The translations under genes were made by a program, and so were the position numbers. The notes below the pieces were generated by a model. That model was not told the origin of the DNA. It saw only the letters and a list, made by a program, of their open reading frames with translations, and did no database searches. This document shows, piece by piece, positions 7,384 to 14,479 of a stretch of 14,479 nt of DNA. The stretch is from Bacteroidales bacterium UBA5206. GTDB lineage: Bacteria > Bacteroidota > Bacteroidia > Bacteroidales > Tenuifilaceae. The stretch lies in the NCBI GenBank assembly GCA_002412705.1, contig DHVO01000017.1:1-14479 (forward strand). The letters are read 5' to 3'. The first letter of the stretch is position 1. Every line of letters begins with the position of its first letter.

Positions 7384-7501
7384 AAACAAGAATTCCCCTA
7401 CTAACAACCTCAAAGATTACCGCAGGTGAAACCGATTGCCCATCCATCCGTTTAAGTAACACGTAACCTACAATACATTGTTAAACCATAAACTGCATAA
7501 T

Positions 7502-7963
7502 ATGAAAGCCACTACACTAACACTCCTTTTACTGGCGCTACTTAGCACAGCAGCACTAAGCCAAAGCGGCACCTACAACTCTGGGAACAGCGACCTTGAC
7601 TCCGACCTAAGCAGCATTGATGTGGAGGCAAGCGCAAACTTTGGCGCTTTTAGACTAGAGATGGGCACAACCTACAACCTATCAGAAAGGAGAATTGATG
7701 AGCTACACACCTCATTAAGAATGCGCCCAGGTGAAATTTACTTTGCCCTTGAGCTAAGCCGCATTACAACCAAGCCCATTGATGAGGTGATACGCGTGTA
7801 CAAAGCCAACCGCACTAAGGGCTGGGGCGCCATTGCAAAGGAACTGGGAATAAAACCGGGCTCAAAGGAGTTTCATGCGCTAAAAGAACGGGTAAAAAAG
7901 CATGCTGGGAAGGGGAATAAACCTCCAAAAGGTAATGGGAACGGGAAAGGCAAAAAGAAATAA
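7502..7963 (+). CDS. Small secreted basic protein of unknown function
   Basis: 153 residues from the ATG at 7502. A TTG eight codons earlier would place charged and polar residues before an otherwise perfect signal peptide (MKATTLTLLLLALLSTAALS-QSG), so ATG is preferred. The mature part begins with an acidic, Ser/Asp-rich stretch (about 28-42). A predicted helical core follows (about 60-130) that ends in GWGAIAKELGIKPGSKEFHALK-like sequence at 107-128, and I believe this motif recurs in exported hypothetical proteins of several phyla. Last comes a Lys/Gly/Asn tail (about 131-153). There is no lipobox. The basic tail suggests binding to an anionic surface or polymer, which is only inference. 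A strong terminator follows at once, so the gene is probably monocistronic. Confidence 0.75.
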   Translation: MKATTLTLLLLALLSTAALSQSGTYNSGNSDLDSDLSSIDVEASANFGAFRLEMGTTYNLSERRIDELHTSLRMRPGEIYFALELSRITTKPIDEVIRVYKANRTKGWGAIAKELGIKPGSKEFHALKERVKKHAGKGNKPPKGNGNGKGKKK

Positions 7964-7977
7964 AGATGAAACCAAGG

Positions 7978-8003
7978 AAGGGAGAATAATTCTCCCTTTT
8001 TTT
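7978..8003 (+). terminator. Intrinsic terminator of the secreted-protein gene
   Basis: GGGAGAA (7980-7986) pairs perfectly with TTCTCCC (7990-7996) around a TAA loop, followed by seven T residues (7997-8003). The two A residues before the stem can extend it. Confidence 0.9.
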
Positions 8004-8055
8004 ATTCTATAATGACAAGTAGCCACTAGACATATACATCATTCTCAACGCCCCA

Positions 8056-8083
8056 AAACAAAAAAGCCTGTAGGCATAACCTA
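8056..8083. repeat. Left 28-bp direct repeat (attachment-site-like)
   Basis: Identical at 27 of 28 positions to 10470-10497, in the same orientation; the sole difference is A at 8076 against G at 10490. The core reads AAACAAAAAAGCCTGTAGGC then A/G then TAACCTA. The right copy is part of the tRNA-Ser terminator hairpin, while this copy lacks the pairing arm and so is a truncated duplicate. Together they bracket the abiE pair, as the attL and attR sites of an inserted element would. Confidence 0.6.
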
Positions 8084-8301
8084 GTATTTTATAAGGAAAA
8101 GCTCAGATTAAAAATTACCAATGAGTGTTTAAACGGGGAAAATTGAAAGGAGAAGAACTAAAACACTAGGTTCGTTAACACTTTAAAGTCTTTGTATATT
8201 TCTGATGTGAAATAAATTAAGGTGTCTCAATTGGTAGGATGATGAGTTTTTTTATTTTATATCCAAAAATGTAGTCAAACTAGCTTACTGAAGATATATT
8301 T

Positions 8302-8331
8302 AAAATAATTACCATAAGTTTAAATTATTTT
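8302..8331 (+). promoter_or_regulatory. AT-rich inverted repeat before abiEi, possible autoregulatory operator
   Basis: AAAATAATT (8302-8310) and AATTATTTT (8323-8331) are perfect inverted arms 12 nt apart, about 26 nt before the abiEi start. AbiEi antitoxins of characterised systems repress their own operon by binding inverted repeats, so this is a plausible operator. It could also act as a hairpin ahead of the T-rich stretch. Confidence 0.35.
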
Positions 8332-8357
8332 TTTATTTTTATCCTAAATAGCGTAGT

Positions 8358-9125
8358 ATGACTACTTCAAACGAGACATTTTTAAAAACATTATTCAAAG
8401 TATTACAGCCCGGTTGTTTAGTCACAGTCGATTGGCTGAAAGTTCATGGCATATCACGAAACTTACAGAATTACTATCTAAAAAGTGGTTGGCTTGAGCC
8501 CATTGGTCGAGGTGCGTATAAAAAACCGGGCGATACAATAGAATGGCAAGGGGCAATAAATGCCATACAAAAACAGTCAGAAACCAAGGTTCATGTGGGT
8601 GGATTATCAGCATTGGCTTTGCAGGGTTTTAGCCATTACTTTCGCATGAGCAATGAATCCCTTCAATTATTTTCTCCATTAAAAACAAAATTGCCCAAAT
8701 GGTTTGTCGATTATAACTGGAAGGTCGAAATACAGCATCACCTAAGCTCCTTTCTACCATTGGATTCCGGTATCAAGGAGTTGGAACAGAATCAAATCGA
8801 AATAATCGTTTCCACCCCAGAGCGGGCTATCATTGAATGCTTGTATCTGGCTCCTCAAAAGATGGACTTGGTGGAATGTTATCACTTATTTGAAGGTTTG
8901 GTGAATTTAAAACCCAAACTGCTTAAGGAACTGTTGTCCAGTTGTAATTCAGTGAAAGTAAAACGCCTGTTTCTCTATATGGCAGAAAAGGCAAATCATC
9001 AATGGTTTCAATTTCTTGAATCCGAACAATTTGATTTAGGAAAAGGTAACCGGATGCTTGCTGAGAAAGGTGTTTACATTCCAAAGTACTTACTGTCAAT
9101 CCCAAAAGAGTTATCCGAATTATGA
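8358..9125 (+). CDS. abiEi: AbiEi-type antitoxin / transcriptional regulator (type IV toxin-antitoxin)
   Basis: 255 residues. Residues about 10-60 form a winged helix-turn-helix (VTVDWLKVHGISRNLQNYYLKSG, then WLEPIGRGAYKKPGD), the N-terminal domain of AbiEi antitoxins of the AbiEi_3 type. The C-terminal part (VHVGGLSALALQG at 78-90, TPERAIIECLYLAP in the middle) matches the AbiEi C-terminal domain, which neutralises the toxin in studied systems without binding it. The stop codon overlaps the next gene's start as ATGA (9122-9125), so the two are translationally coupled. Codon and base use look more AT-rich than the flanking host genes, with fewer CTA leucines, which fits acquisition by transfer. 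Confidence 0.88.
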   Translation: MTTSNETFLKTLFKVLQPGCLVTVDWLKVHGISRNLQNYYLKSGWLEPIGRGAYKKPGDTIEWQGAINAIQKQSETKVHVGGLSALALQGFSHYFRMSNESLQLFSPLKTKLPKWFVDYNWKVEIQHHLSSFLPLDSGIKELEQNQIEIIVSTPERAIIECLYLAPQKMDLVECYHLFEGLVNLKPKLLKELLSSCNSVKVKRLFLYMAEKANHQWFQFLESEQFDLGKGNRMLAEKGVYIPKYLLSIPKELSEL

Positions 9126-10048
9126 TTTCTGCCAGATACAAAGCTCAGGTCGATTTGCTGTTACAGGTTTTGCCATATGTAGCCAAAGAGAAAATTTTTG
9201 CCCTAAAGGGAGGTACAGCTATCAATCTTTTTGTTAGGGATATGCCTCGCCTTTCGGTGGACATTGACCTAACTTATTTACCATTGGATTCAAGGGAAAC
9301 TGCCTTGCAAAACATTCAGGATGGACTTAACCGAATTAAGGTTGACATTGAAAAAAACGTTCCGGAAGTAAAGGTTCATACCGTTCCGTTGAATGCAGAA
9401 ACGGATGTTAAGTTGAATTGTCAGGGTAAAAATGCCCAGATAAAAATTGAAGTCAACACCATTACACGGGGCAATGTGTTCCCCACACAATTAATGCAGG
9501 TGGTAGATTCTGTTCAGGATGAATTTGGCAAATTTGCTGCTGTCAATATGGTCTCCTTGGCTGAGTTATATGGAGGTAAAATATGTGCAGCTATTGACAG
9601 GCAGCATCCTCGTGATATTTTTGATGTAAAACTACTTTTTGAAAACGAAGGCTTAACCAATGAAATATGGGATGGGGTAAAAATTGGCATGATTAGCCAT
9701 TACAAACCCATTAATGAGTTGCTGTCTCCTATCCTTAAAGACCAGAAGTCTGCCTTTAACAATCAATTTTCTGGAATGACTTCTGTTGAATTTTCTTATG
9801 ATGATTATGAAAAAACAAGAGCCACATTAATTGATTCAATCCAAAGAAGGCTTACGAATGATGAAAAGAAGTTCTTTCTAAGTTTTGAGATGGGAGAACC
9901 AGATTGGAAATTATTTCCGCACTCTGTATTGAAAAATCTACCTGCAATACAATGGAAATTGCTTAATATAGAGAAGTTAAAGAAAGATAAGCCAAAGAAG
10001 CATGAACAAAAAATTAATGAACTGAGAATCGTTCTTAAATTACATTGA
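9122..10048 (+). CDS. abiEii: AbiEii-type nucleotidyltransferase toxin (type IV toxin-antitoxin)
   Basis: 308 residues of the DUF1814/AbiEii nucleotidyltransferase family. All four conserved motifs are visible: the GGT loop (LKGGTAINLF, Gly30-Gly31-Thr32), the metal-binding pair SVDID (Asp47 and Asp49), the lysine motif ELYGGKICA (Lys153), and RQHPRDIFDV (Arg164, Asp165, Asp168). With none of these lost, the enzyme should be active. In studied relatives it transfers nucleotides, for example onto tRNA 3' ends, and stops growth; in lactococci the AbiE pair aborts phage infection. The 4-bp overlap with abiEi, the matching AT-rich composition and the flanking direct repeats mark the pair as one accessory cassette. 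The C-terminus is lysine-rich. No intrinsic terminator follows directly. Confidence 0.92.
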   Translation: MISARYKAQVDLLLQVLPYVAKEKIFALKGGTAINLFVRDMPRLSVDIDLTYLPLDSRETALQNIQDGLNRIKVDIEKNVPEVKVHTVPLNAETDVKLNCQGKNAQIKIEVNTITRGNVFPTQLMQVVDSVQDEFGKFAAVNMVSLAELYGGKICAAIDRQHPRDIFDVKLLFENEGLTNEIWDGVKIGMISHYKPINELLSPILKDQKSAFNNQFSGMTSVEFSYDDYEKTRATLIDSIQRRLTNDEKKFFLSFEMGEPDWKLFPHSVLKNLPAIQWKLLNIEKLKKDKPKKHEQKINELRIVLKLH

Positions 10049-10469
10049 AATCAGCAACTCCTATTTTCATCCCACAACTTTTCGTTTCATATAGATTCTA
10101 TTTTAAACAGACTATAAATCAAGGGACTATTCTATACCCGGAACTTATTTCAAAAGAAACTCGATTTTAAGATTTACAATAACACTGAACCAGCCCTATT
10201 CTACAAACAGATATTGCTATCCATAGGACAACACTCTCAGCACTAAGCGCTGCTTATAAAGCACTCAACAAAAAGCCAAAGAAAATCAATGTTGTATATT
10301 GCACTTTATCTGCACTTTAACTAGTTACAATATTTAACGAAAAATCTATAATTCATTGCATTTGAGTGAACTTAACCCCCTGCTGGTGGACTAAAAAATT
10401 CAAAATTTAGTCCACCAGAAAGTCCACCCAAAAAGTGCCTTAAAATGCATTTTGTGCATCACTTTGCAC
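10049..10469. other. Non-coding segment with clustered direct and inverted repeats
   Basis: 421 bp with no credible gene. The left half (10049-10290) shows nothing I can name. The right half holds TGCACTTTA twice (10300-10308 and 10311-10319), a 13-bp hairpin (10383-10418) with a further AGTCCACC copy at 10421-10428, and inverted AAAGTGC (10432-10438) against CACTTT (10460-10465) around ATGCA-TTTTG-TGCAT (10447-10459). This resembles the recombination region of an integrated element, but no integrase is present. Confidence 0.55.
10383..10418. repeat. Long inverted repeat (13-bp arms)
   Basis: CTGGTGGACTAAA (10383-10395) and TTTAGTCCACCAG (10406-10418) pair perfectly around a 10-nt A-rich loop. 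The AGTCCACC part of the right arm recurs at 10421-10428. Without a T-run it is not a typical terminator, and it lies more than 330 bp behind abiEii. Confidence 0.8.
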
Positions 10470-10473
10470 AAAC

Positions 10474-10593
<120 letters not shown>

Positions 10594-10603
10594 AATGCGG
10601 ATG

Positions 10604-10633
10604 CAAAAGTAAGCGCTTTTGGCAAATATGCAA
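10604..10633 (-). promoter_or_regulatory. Promoter of tRNA-Ser
   Basis: On the minus strand TTG (10633-10631) is followed after 19 nt by TACTTTTG (10611-10604), an exact match to TAnnTTTG. The tRNA 5' end is at 10593, so the leader is only a few nucleotides. Confidence 0.7.
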
Positions 10634-10693
10634 GCGCAGAACTCGCAAAAAGTAAAGAAAATTGGTGTTTTTTTAAAGGTAAACGTAATGCCC

Positions 10694-10721
10694 AAAAAAG
10701 CACTACTGGTTGCCAGTTGCT
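10694..10721 (-). terminator. Weak intrinsic terminator of the LytTR operon
   Basis: On the minus strand, 14 nt after the stop of the response regulator, AGCA-a-CTGG-caa-CCAG-tag-TGCT can fold into a bulged hairpin followed by a run of T. The bulge makes it weaker than the other terminators here, but position and T-run fit. Confidence 0.4.
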
Positions 10722-10734
10722 TACAAGCAAAGGG

Positions 10735-11460
10735 TTATAAGCGCTTATCTAAAAATTGTTGGAATCGTTCTTTGTACCCATCGGCAATGGGAATGTACTC
10801 CTTACCAAACACAATCCTACTCCGCTCTATGGTGGTTACCTTTTTTAGGTTAACTATGTACGACCTGTGAACCCGCATAAAATCAGCAACGGGCAGTCGT
10901 TCCTCTAACGACTTAAGGCTCATTAAGCTCATTATGGGCTTTGAATCGGTAGTCGTGTATATCTTAACGTAATCCTTAAGCCCCTCAACGTAAAGAATGG
11001 AACTGAGCTCAACCCGTACCAGTTTATACTCCGACTTTACAAATATTGAATCCACCACAGCCTCCTCCTTATCATGCTTTGATGATGTGTTCTCCAGCAA
11101 ATCGAACCACTCCTTGGCCTTACTTGCGGCTTTCAGAAACTCGGAGTAGTTAAAGGGCTTTAGCAAGTAATCTATGGCATTAACCTTAAATCCTTCTAGG
11201 GCATACTGCCCGTAGGCCGTGGTAAAGATAACACGAGGGCCATTGGTTAAACTTTTGGTAAAATCGAGCCCCGTTAGGCCTGGCATCTGGATATCGAGGA
11301 AGAGGAGCTGTATGGGCTGCTCCTGCATTATCTCCATTGCTTGGAATGGAGAGCTACAGCGTCCCTTCAGCTCCAGAAAAGGGGTTTGCGCAACGTATCT
11401 CTCTATTAGGTCTAGCGCTAGCGGCTCATCATCAACAACTAAGCAGGATATTTTGCTCAT
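10735..11460 (-). CDS. LytTR-family two-component response regulator
   Basis: 241 residues. The N-terminal receiver domain (about 4-120) has the acidic pair Asp10-Asp11, the phosphoacceptor Asp56 in LLFLDIQMPG, Thr80 and Lys101-Pro102. The C-terminal LytTR DNA-binding domain (about 137-238) shows the usual VKSEYKLVRVELSSILYVEG start and the FMRVHRSYIVNL segment. It is expected to bind direct-repeat promoter sites when phosphorylated by the kinase encoded just upstream. The start codon overlaps the kinase stop by 4 bp (11457-11460). As the last gene of the efflux operon it probably controls that operon. Confidence 0.95.
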   Translation of the reverse strand: MSKISCLVVDDEPLALDLIERYVAQTPFLELKGRCSSPFQAMEIMQEQPIQLLFLDIQMPGLTGLDFTKSLTNGPRVIFTTAYGQYALEGFKVNAIDYLLKPFNYSEFLKAASKAKEWFDLLENTSSKHDKEEAVVDSIFVKSEYKLVRVELSSILYVEGLKDYVKIYTTTDSKPIMSLMSLKSLEERLPVADFMRVHRSYIVNLKKVTTIERSRIVFGKEYIPIADGYKERFQQFLDKRL

Positions 11461-12497
11461 AGGTCAATCTCCACATCAACATAAAACATACTACTATTTA
11501 CTTGAGTCGAGAACTGGTGCCGCTGCGGATAAATTAGATCTAACCGCTTTCGCAGATTCTCAATGCCAATTCCCGATTTCAGATCGCTTTGCGGATGATT
11601 GCTATTCTCGGCACAAAACCTAAGGAGCCCGTTACTCTCGCTTAGAGTAAAACTAATGGTGCAAGAATCGGTTGGATGCACCCCATGCTTAAAGGCATTC
11701 TCCACAATGGGTATTAGCAGTAGCGGCGCAATGGGCTGCTGCGGATTGGCGATATCAAACTTGGTTGTGAGCGTAACGTTTGCACCCAATCTAAGTGCCA
11801 TTAGGCTTATGTAGCTCTTTAAAAAATCTATTTCGCCTCCAATGGGTACACGCTCGGCATCGGTATCGTAAAGGTGGTAGCGCATTAGCTTGCCCAAACC
11901 GTGAACCGCATCCTGTGCCTTTACGGGCGAAATTTGTATTAGGGAGTAGATATTGTTTAGCGTGTTGAAAAAGAAGTGCGGGTTAAGCTGCATTCGGAGG
12001 TTGCTTAGCTCCGACCGGAGGTTCTCGTTCTCAAGCACCTTACGCTCATTTTCGGTTTTAAGCCATCGCCCAGTGGTACGAATGGCAATGCTTATGCTAA
12101 TTACAAAAAGAAACGAGAAGGAGTGCGTTATGTAAAACACAAACTGAGGGGGTTTAGGCCTGCCCTCCATCCCCTTAACTGGTGGTAGCATGTTATCGCG
12201 AAATAGATCCTTTGTTAGCTCCGAGAAAAACATGAACACTACTATTATGAGCAAATTAATACCAAAGTAGGCCCAGAATTTTCTGTAGAACAGCAGCTTA
12301 TCTATAAGTACAAAGTAGTTCACGTAAAACAGTATGGCAAACATAACCATAGGGATCCACATGCGAACCACCATTAGTGTTGAACGCTGAAAATCGCTGG
12401 GAAGAAACAGCAGCGGAGCTACAAACCACGTTAACCAGATTAGCACATGTAGCAACACCTGAAAATACTTCCGCCTAACAATAGCTCCATTATCCAT
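11457..12497 (-). CDS. LytS/YpdA-type sensor histidine kinase
   Basis: 346 residues with four predicted membrane helices at about 13-32, 43-64, 76-92 and 119-140. A short coiled coil (145-168) follows, then the His_kinase domain. The phosphorylated histidine is His174 in LRMQLNPHFFFNTLNN, the hallmark of this family. The ATP-binding part has the N box VENAFKHG (Asn267) and a glycine box SGIGIENLRKRL (308-319). No separate sensor domain is seen: the signal is probably read within or close to the membrane, perhaps through the loop between helices 3 and 4 (about 93-118). It is the cognate partner of the LytTR regulator. The gap to the Spy-like gene is 12 bp. Confidence 0.93.
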   Translation of the reverse strand: MDNGAIVRRKYFQVLLHVLIWLTWFVAPLLFLPSDFQRSTLMVVRMWIPMVMFAILFYVNYFVLIDKLLFYRKFWAYFGINLLIIVVFMFFSELTKDLFRDNMLPPVKGMEGRPKPPQFVFYITHSFSFLFVISISIAIRTTGRWLKTENERKVLENENLRSELSNLRMQLNPHFFFNTLNNIYSLIQISPVKAQDAVHGLGKLMRYHLYDTDAERVPIGGEIDFLKSYISLMALRLGANVTLTTKFDIANPQQPIAPLLLIPIVENAFKHGVHPTDSCTISFTLSESNGLLRFCAENSNHPQSDLKSGIGIENLRKRLDLIYPQRHQFSTQVNSSMFYVDVEIDL

Positions 12498-12509
12498 AGT
12501 AACCTTTAT

Positions 12510-12908
12510 TTAGAACCCGTTTAATCTCTGGCCGCCCTGTCCCCGTCCGCCATTTCTACCTTTAGGTGAACGCATCTCGGAGCGTTTTTTCTCCATAAAC
12601 TTAACATATTTTTTGTACTGCTCATCGGTAAGAAAGGTTTTCACCTTAGCATCGCGATCCGACACCAGAGCCAGAACTACCTTCCTGTCTCTACTCCCCT
12701 GCTGCTGCCTCATACCGGTATAAAAAGATGTAAACGTAGCAGCAATGCTATCCTGAACGACAAACGATAGCTGTAGCTCCTCGCTTAATTCACTGGCAAT
12801 CTGCTGCGCCATCTCCTTTGGTTCTGGCTTTGGTCCGTTGGGTCTTTGTGCTTGCAGCCAAGTGCTAGCTAGCATCAGCAGTGCAAATAGCGTAACAATT
12901 CGTTTCAT
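12510..12908 (-). CDS. Small periplasmic Spy/CpxP-like protein
   Basis: 132 residues. A signal peptide (1-20, cut after WLQA) leads to a charged helical region (about 30-112) containing FLTDEQYKKYVKFM, close to the LTxxQ motif of Spy/CpxP-like periplasmic proteins. A Gly/Arg/Asn-rich tail follows (114-132, GRNGGRGQGGQ). Similarity is limited to that motif, size, helix content and location, so the family call is tentative. Placed between an ABC exporter permease and a membrane kinase, it could bind exported peptides or misfolded protein and tune the kinase, as CpxP does for CpxA; that is inference. The gap to the permease is 32 bp. Confidence 0.6.
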   Translation of the reverse strand: MKRIVTLFALLMLASTWLQAQRPNGPKPEPKEMAQQIASELSEELQLSFVVQDSIAATFTSFYTGMRQQQGSRDRKVVLALVSDRDAKVKTFLTDEQYKKYVKFMEKKRSEMRSPKGRNGGRGQGGQRLNGF

Positions 12909-12940
12909 AGCTATATTTTTTTGTGGGTTGATATTTTTGG

Positions 12941-14161
12941 CTACTCATATCGTAACGCCTCTATTGGGTCCAAGTACGACGCCTTGCGTGCAGGGTACCA
13001 ACCAAAGAATACGCCGGTAAACGCACAAACTAGGAACGATAGCACTATGGAGTAGGTTGTAACGGCTATGGGCCATCCCGCTAGAGCGCCCACACCAACG
13101 GATGCGCCCACTCCAACCAGAACGCCAATAATTCCGCCCGATACGCTAATCATTATGGACTCAATAAGGAACTGGAACATGATATCGATTTCGCGACCAC
13201 CAATGGCCATACGCAGGCCAATTTCACGGGTTCGCTCGGTAACGGAAACAAACATGATATTCATAATCCCAATACCGCCAACAAGAAGCGATATTGATGC
13301 TATTGCGGCAAGCAGCGCGGTTAGCATCTCCGATATGGAGCTAAAGGTTTTGATAAGATCGGCCTGCGAGCGTATTTCAAAATCATCGCTCTGCGATTCT
13401 TTTAGCTTATGGCTTGTCCTTAGCGCAAGTGTAACCTCCTGTATAGCCTCATCGCTCTGCTCCTCCGATACTGCCGATGCGTAAATGGTGTGCAAGTAGG
13501 TTATGGCTAGAACCCTTTTTTGAATGGTAGTGTAGGGCGCAAGGATAATATCGTCCTGATCCTGCCCAAAGGTGTTCTCGCCCTTTTCGGCAAGTACGCC
13601 AATCACCTTAAAGGGGATATTCTTAAAGCGGATGGTTTTCCCAATGGGCGATTCGCCACCGGGGAATAGGTTCTCCACAACGGTTGGCCCCAGAATGCAG
13701 TACTTGGCCGCAGACTGAATATCGCGCTCGGTAAACATTACCCCATCGGCAACTTCCAGCTTACGTATCTCCAGAAAATCGGGGCTAACACCCTGTATGG
13801 ATGTGGGCCAGTTGTTGGCTCCGCTAATTGCCTGTCCGCGCCCCTGAACCTGCGGCGACACGTGCGAAACATGTGGGCTGCTTGCCCTTATGGCCTCCAC
13901 ATCATCAACGGTAAGGCTCTGCATGGTGCTGCTCTCCAGCCTCACGCCCCCTTGCTGTCCGCTTTCTGGGCGAACAAAAATCATGTTAGTACCCATGCTT
14001 GATATTTGGTCCTGAATGCTTTGCTTAGAACCCTGCCCTATGGCCAGCATGGCTATTACCGATGCCACGCCAATAATCATCCCCAGCATGGTTAGGAACG
14101 ACCGCATTTTGTTACGGGCCATTGCTTTTAAAGCAATCTTTATAAGATTAAGTGGATGCAT
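12941..14161 (-). CDS. MacB/FtsX-type ABC transporter permease
   Basis: 406 residues in the usual MacB permease layout. A short cytosolic lead (LKAMARNKMRSFLTMLG) comes first, then helix 1 (about 21-42), a periplasmic MacB core domain (about 45-270), and three C-terminal helices (about 283-308, 331-360 and 368-391). Family signatures are IGIMNIMFVSVTERTREIGL (297-316) and the end YPARKASYLDPIEAL (389-403). Unlike MacB of enterobacteria, the ATPase is a separate gene just upstream, with only 6 bp between. Such mechanotransmission-type exporters work with a periplasmic adaptor and an outer-membrane channel; an adaptor gene is expected upstream beyond the window. Substrate unknown. Confidence 0.93.
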   Translation of the reverse strand: MHPLNLIKIALKAMARNKMRSFLTMLGMIIGVASVIAMLAIGQGSKQSIQDQISSMGTNMIFVRPESGQQGGVRLESSTMQSLTVDDVEAIRASSPHVSHVSPQVQGRGQAISGANNWPTSIQGVSPDFLEIRKLEVADGVMFTERDIQSAAKYCILGPTVVENLFPGGESPIGKTIRFKNIPFKVIGVLAEKGENTFGQDQDDIILAPYTTIQKRVLAITYLHTIYASAVSEEQSDEAIQEVTLALRTSHKLKESQSDDFEIRSQADLIKTFSSISEMLTALLAAIASISLLVGGIGIMNIMFVSVTERTREIGLRMAIGGREIDIMFQFLIESIMISVSGGIIGVLVGVGASVGVGALAGWPIAVTTYSIVLSFLVCAFTGVFFGWYPARKASYLDPIEALRYE

Positions 14162-14167
14162 AGCTCT

Positions 14168-14479
14168 CTAAATTTCATCGGTTACGGGAAGGTTCTCAAG
14201 GAAAAGACGAGCCGAGCGCTGCTCCTCCAGAACGTTATCCCTTATAATATGCCCATCGCGAAGGGTTATGGTGCGCTTGCTAAAAGCGGCTATATCGGGC
14301 TCATGCGTTACAAACACAATGGTTTTGCCCTTCTGATTTAGGTCCTGAAACAGACTCATAATCTCGTATGAGGTTCGCGTATCAAGGTTACCAGTAGCCT
14401 CATCGGCAAGTACCATTACGGGGTCGTTAACCAAGGCGCGGGCAATGGCAACACGTTGCTGCTGTCCGCCCGATAGCTG
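14168..14479 (-). CDS. ABC transporter ATP-binding protein (MacB/LolD type), partial
   Basis: The frame is open to the window edge, so the N-terminal half, including Walker A, is missing. The 103 visible residues start in the ABC signature (QLSGGQQQRVAIARAL). They continue with Walker B VMVLADEATGNLD, with its catalytic Glu, and the switch histidine in IVFVTHEPDIA. The tail RTITLRDGHIIRDN is typical of the MacB/LolD/FtsE group. It powers the permease encoded 6 bp downstream. A TTG at 14434 is not a start, because the signature motif upstream of it is in the same frame. Confidence 0.95.
   Translation of the reverse strand, partial: QLSGGQQQRVAIARALVNDPVMVLADEATGNLDTRTSYEIMSLFQDLNQKGKTIVFVTHEPDIAAFSKRTITLRDGHIIRDNVLEEQRSARLFLENLPVTDEI

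Larger units (their letters stand above)
8004..8357. other. Spacer holding the left direct repeat and the abiE leader
   Basis: About 354 bp without a gene. It contains the left 28-bp direct repeat (8056-8083), a weak promoter-like pair (TTCG at 8171 and TATATTTC at 8195-8202, 20 nt apart), and an AT-rich inverted repeat just before abiEi. I see no protein remnant in it. Confidence 0.5.

Noticed and set aside
7478..7501. TTG start adding eight residues to the secreted protein
   Set aside because: It would put polar residues ahead of a complete signal peptide that begins at the ATG.
13068..13484. Open frame of 138 codons on the plus strand
   Set aside because: It lies antisense within the MacB-type permease, whose motifs are clear; the Pro/Thr/Ile-rich translation is a by-product.

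Overview
The window reads as chromosome of a member of the Bacteroidota. The evidence is promoter sequences that fit the Bacteroidota sigma factor (-7 TAnnTTTG with TTTG near -33) in front of several genes, A-rich leaders instead of strong Shine-Dalgarno sequences, a LytS-type kinase with a LytTR regulator, YwqK/MORN-type lipoprotein repeats, and a tRNA gene that encodes its CCA end. I cannot place it to genus.

Layout: (1) 1-2375, minus strand: mrpA, the large subunit of an Mrp-type cation/proton antiporter, with the next gene perhaps starting at the window edge. (2) 2716-4704, plus strand: an Rrf2 iron-sulfur regulator followed at 18 bp by a PepSY-TM-like membrane protein that looks internally duplicated. 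(3) 4705-4997: a repeat-filled spacer with two heptanucleotide tandem repeats around four copies of a 26-nt REP-like hairpin unit. (4) 4998-7334, minus strand: a MORN-repeat lipoprotein, a DUF819 membrane protein and a GNAT acetyltransferase; the last two have their own promoter between genes. (5) 7502-8003, plus strand: a small secreted basic protein with a strong intrinsic terminator. (6) 8056-10497: an accessory insert holding an AbiEi/AbiEii type IV toxin-antitoxin pair, bounded by 28-bp direct repeats that match 27/28. The right-hand repeat is part of the terminator of the adjacent tRNA-Ser. (7) 10506-10593, minus strand: tRNA-Ser(UGA). (8) 10735-14479, minus strand: an operon of MacB-type ABC ATPase, MacB/FtsX permease, a small periplasmic Spy-like protein, a LytS-type kinase and a LytTR regulator.

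How the genes work together: the rightmost operon looks like an efflux or envelope-stress module with its own two-component system, translated with very short gaps or a 4-bp overlap. The Rrf2/PepSY pair looks like a redox-, iron- or NO-responsive regulator next to a membrane protein that may bind heme. The AbiE pair is the clearest accessory cargo. It sits at a tRNA gene, as integrated elements often do, but no integrase is present, and the non-coding segment between abiEii and the tRNA carries clustered direct and inverted repeats that resemble a leftover recombination region. I found no CRISPR array, rRNA or transposase gene.
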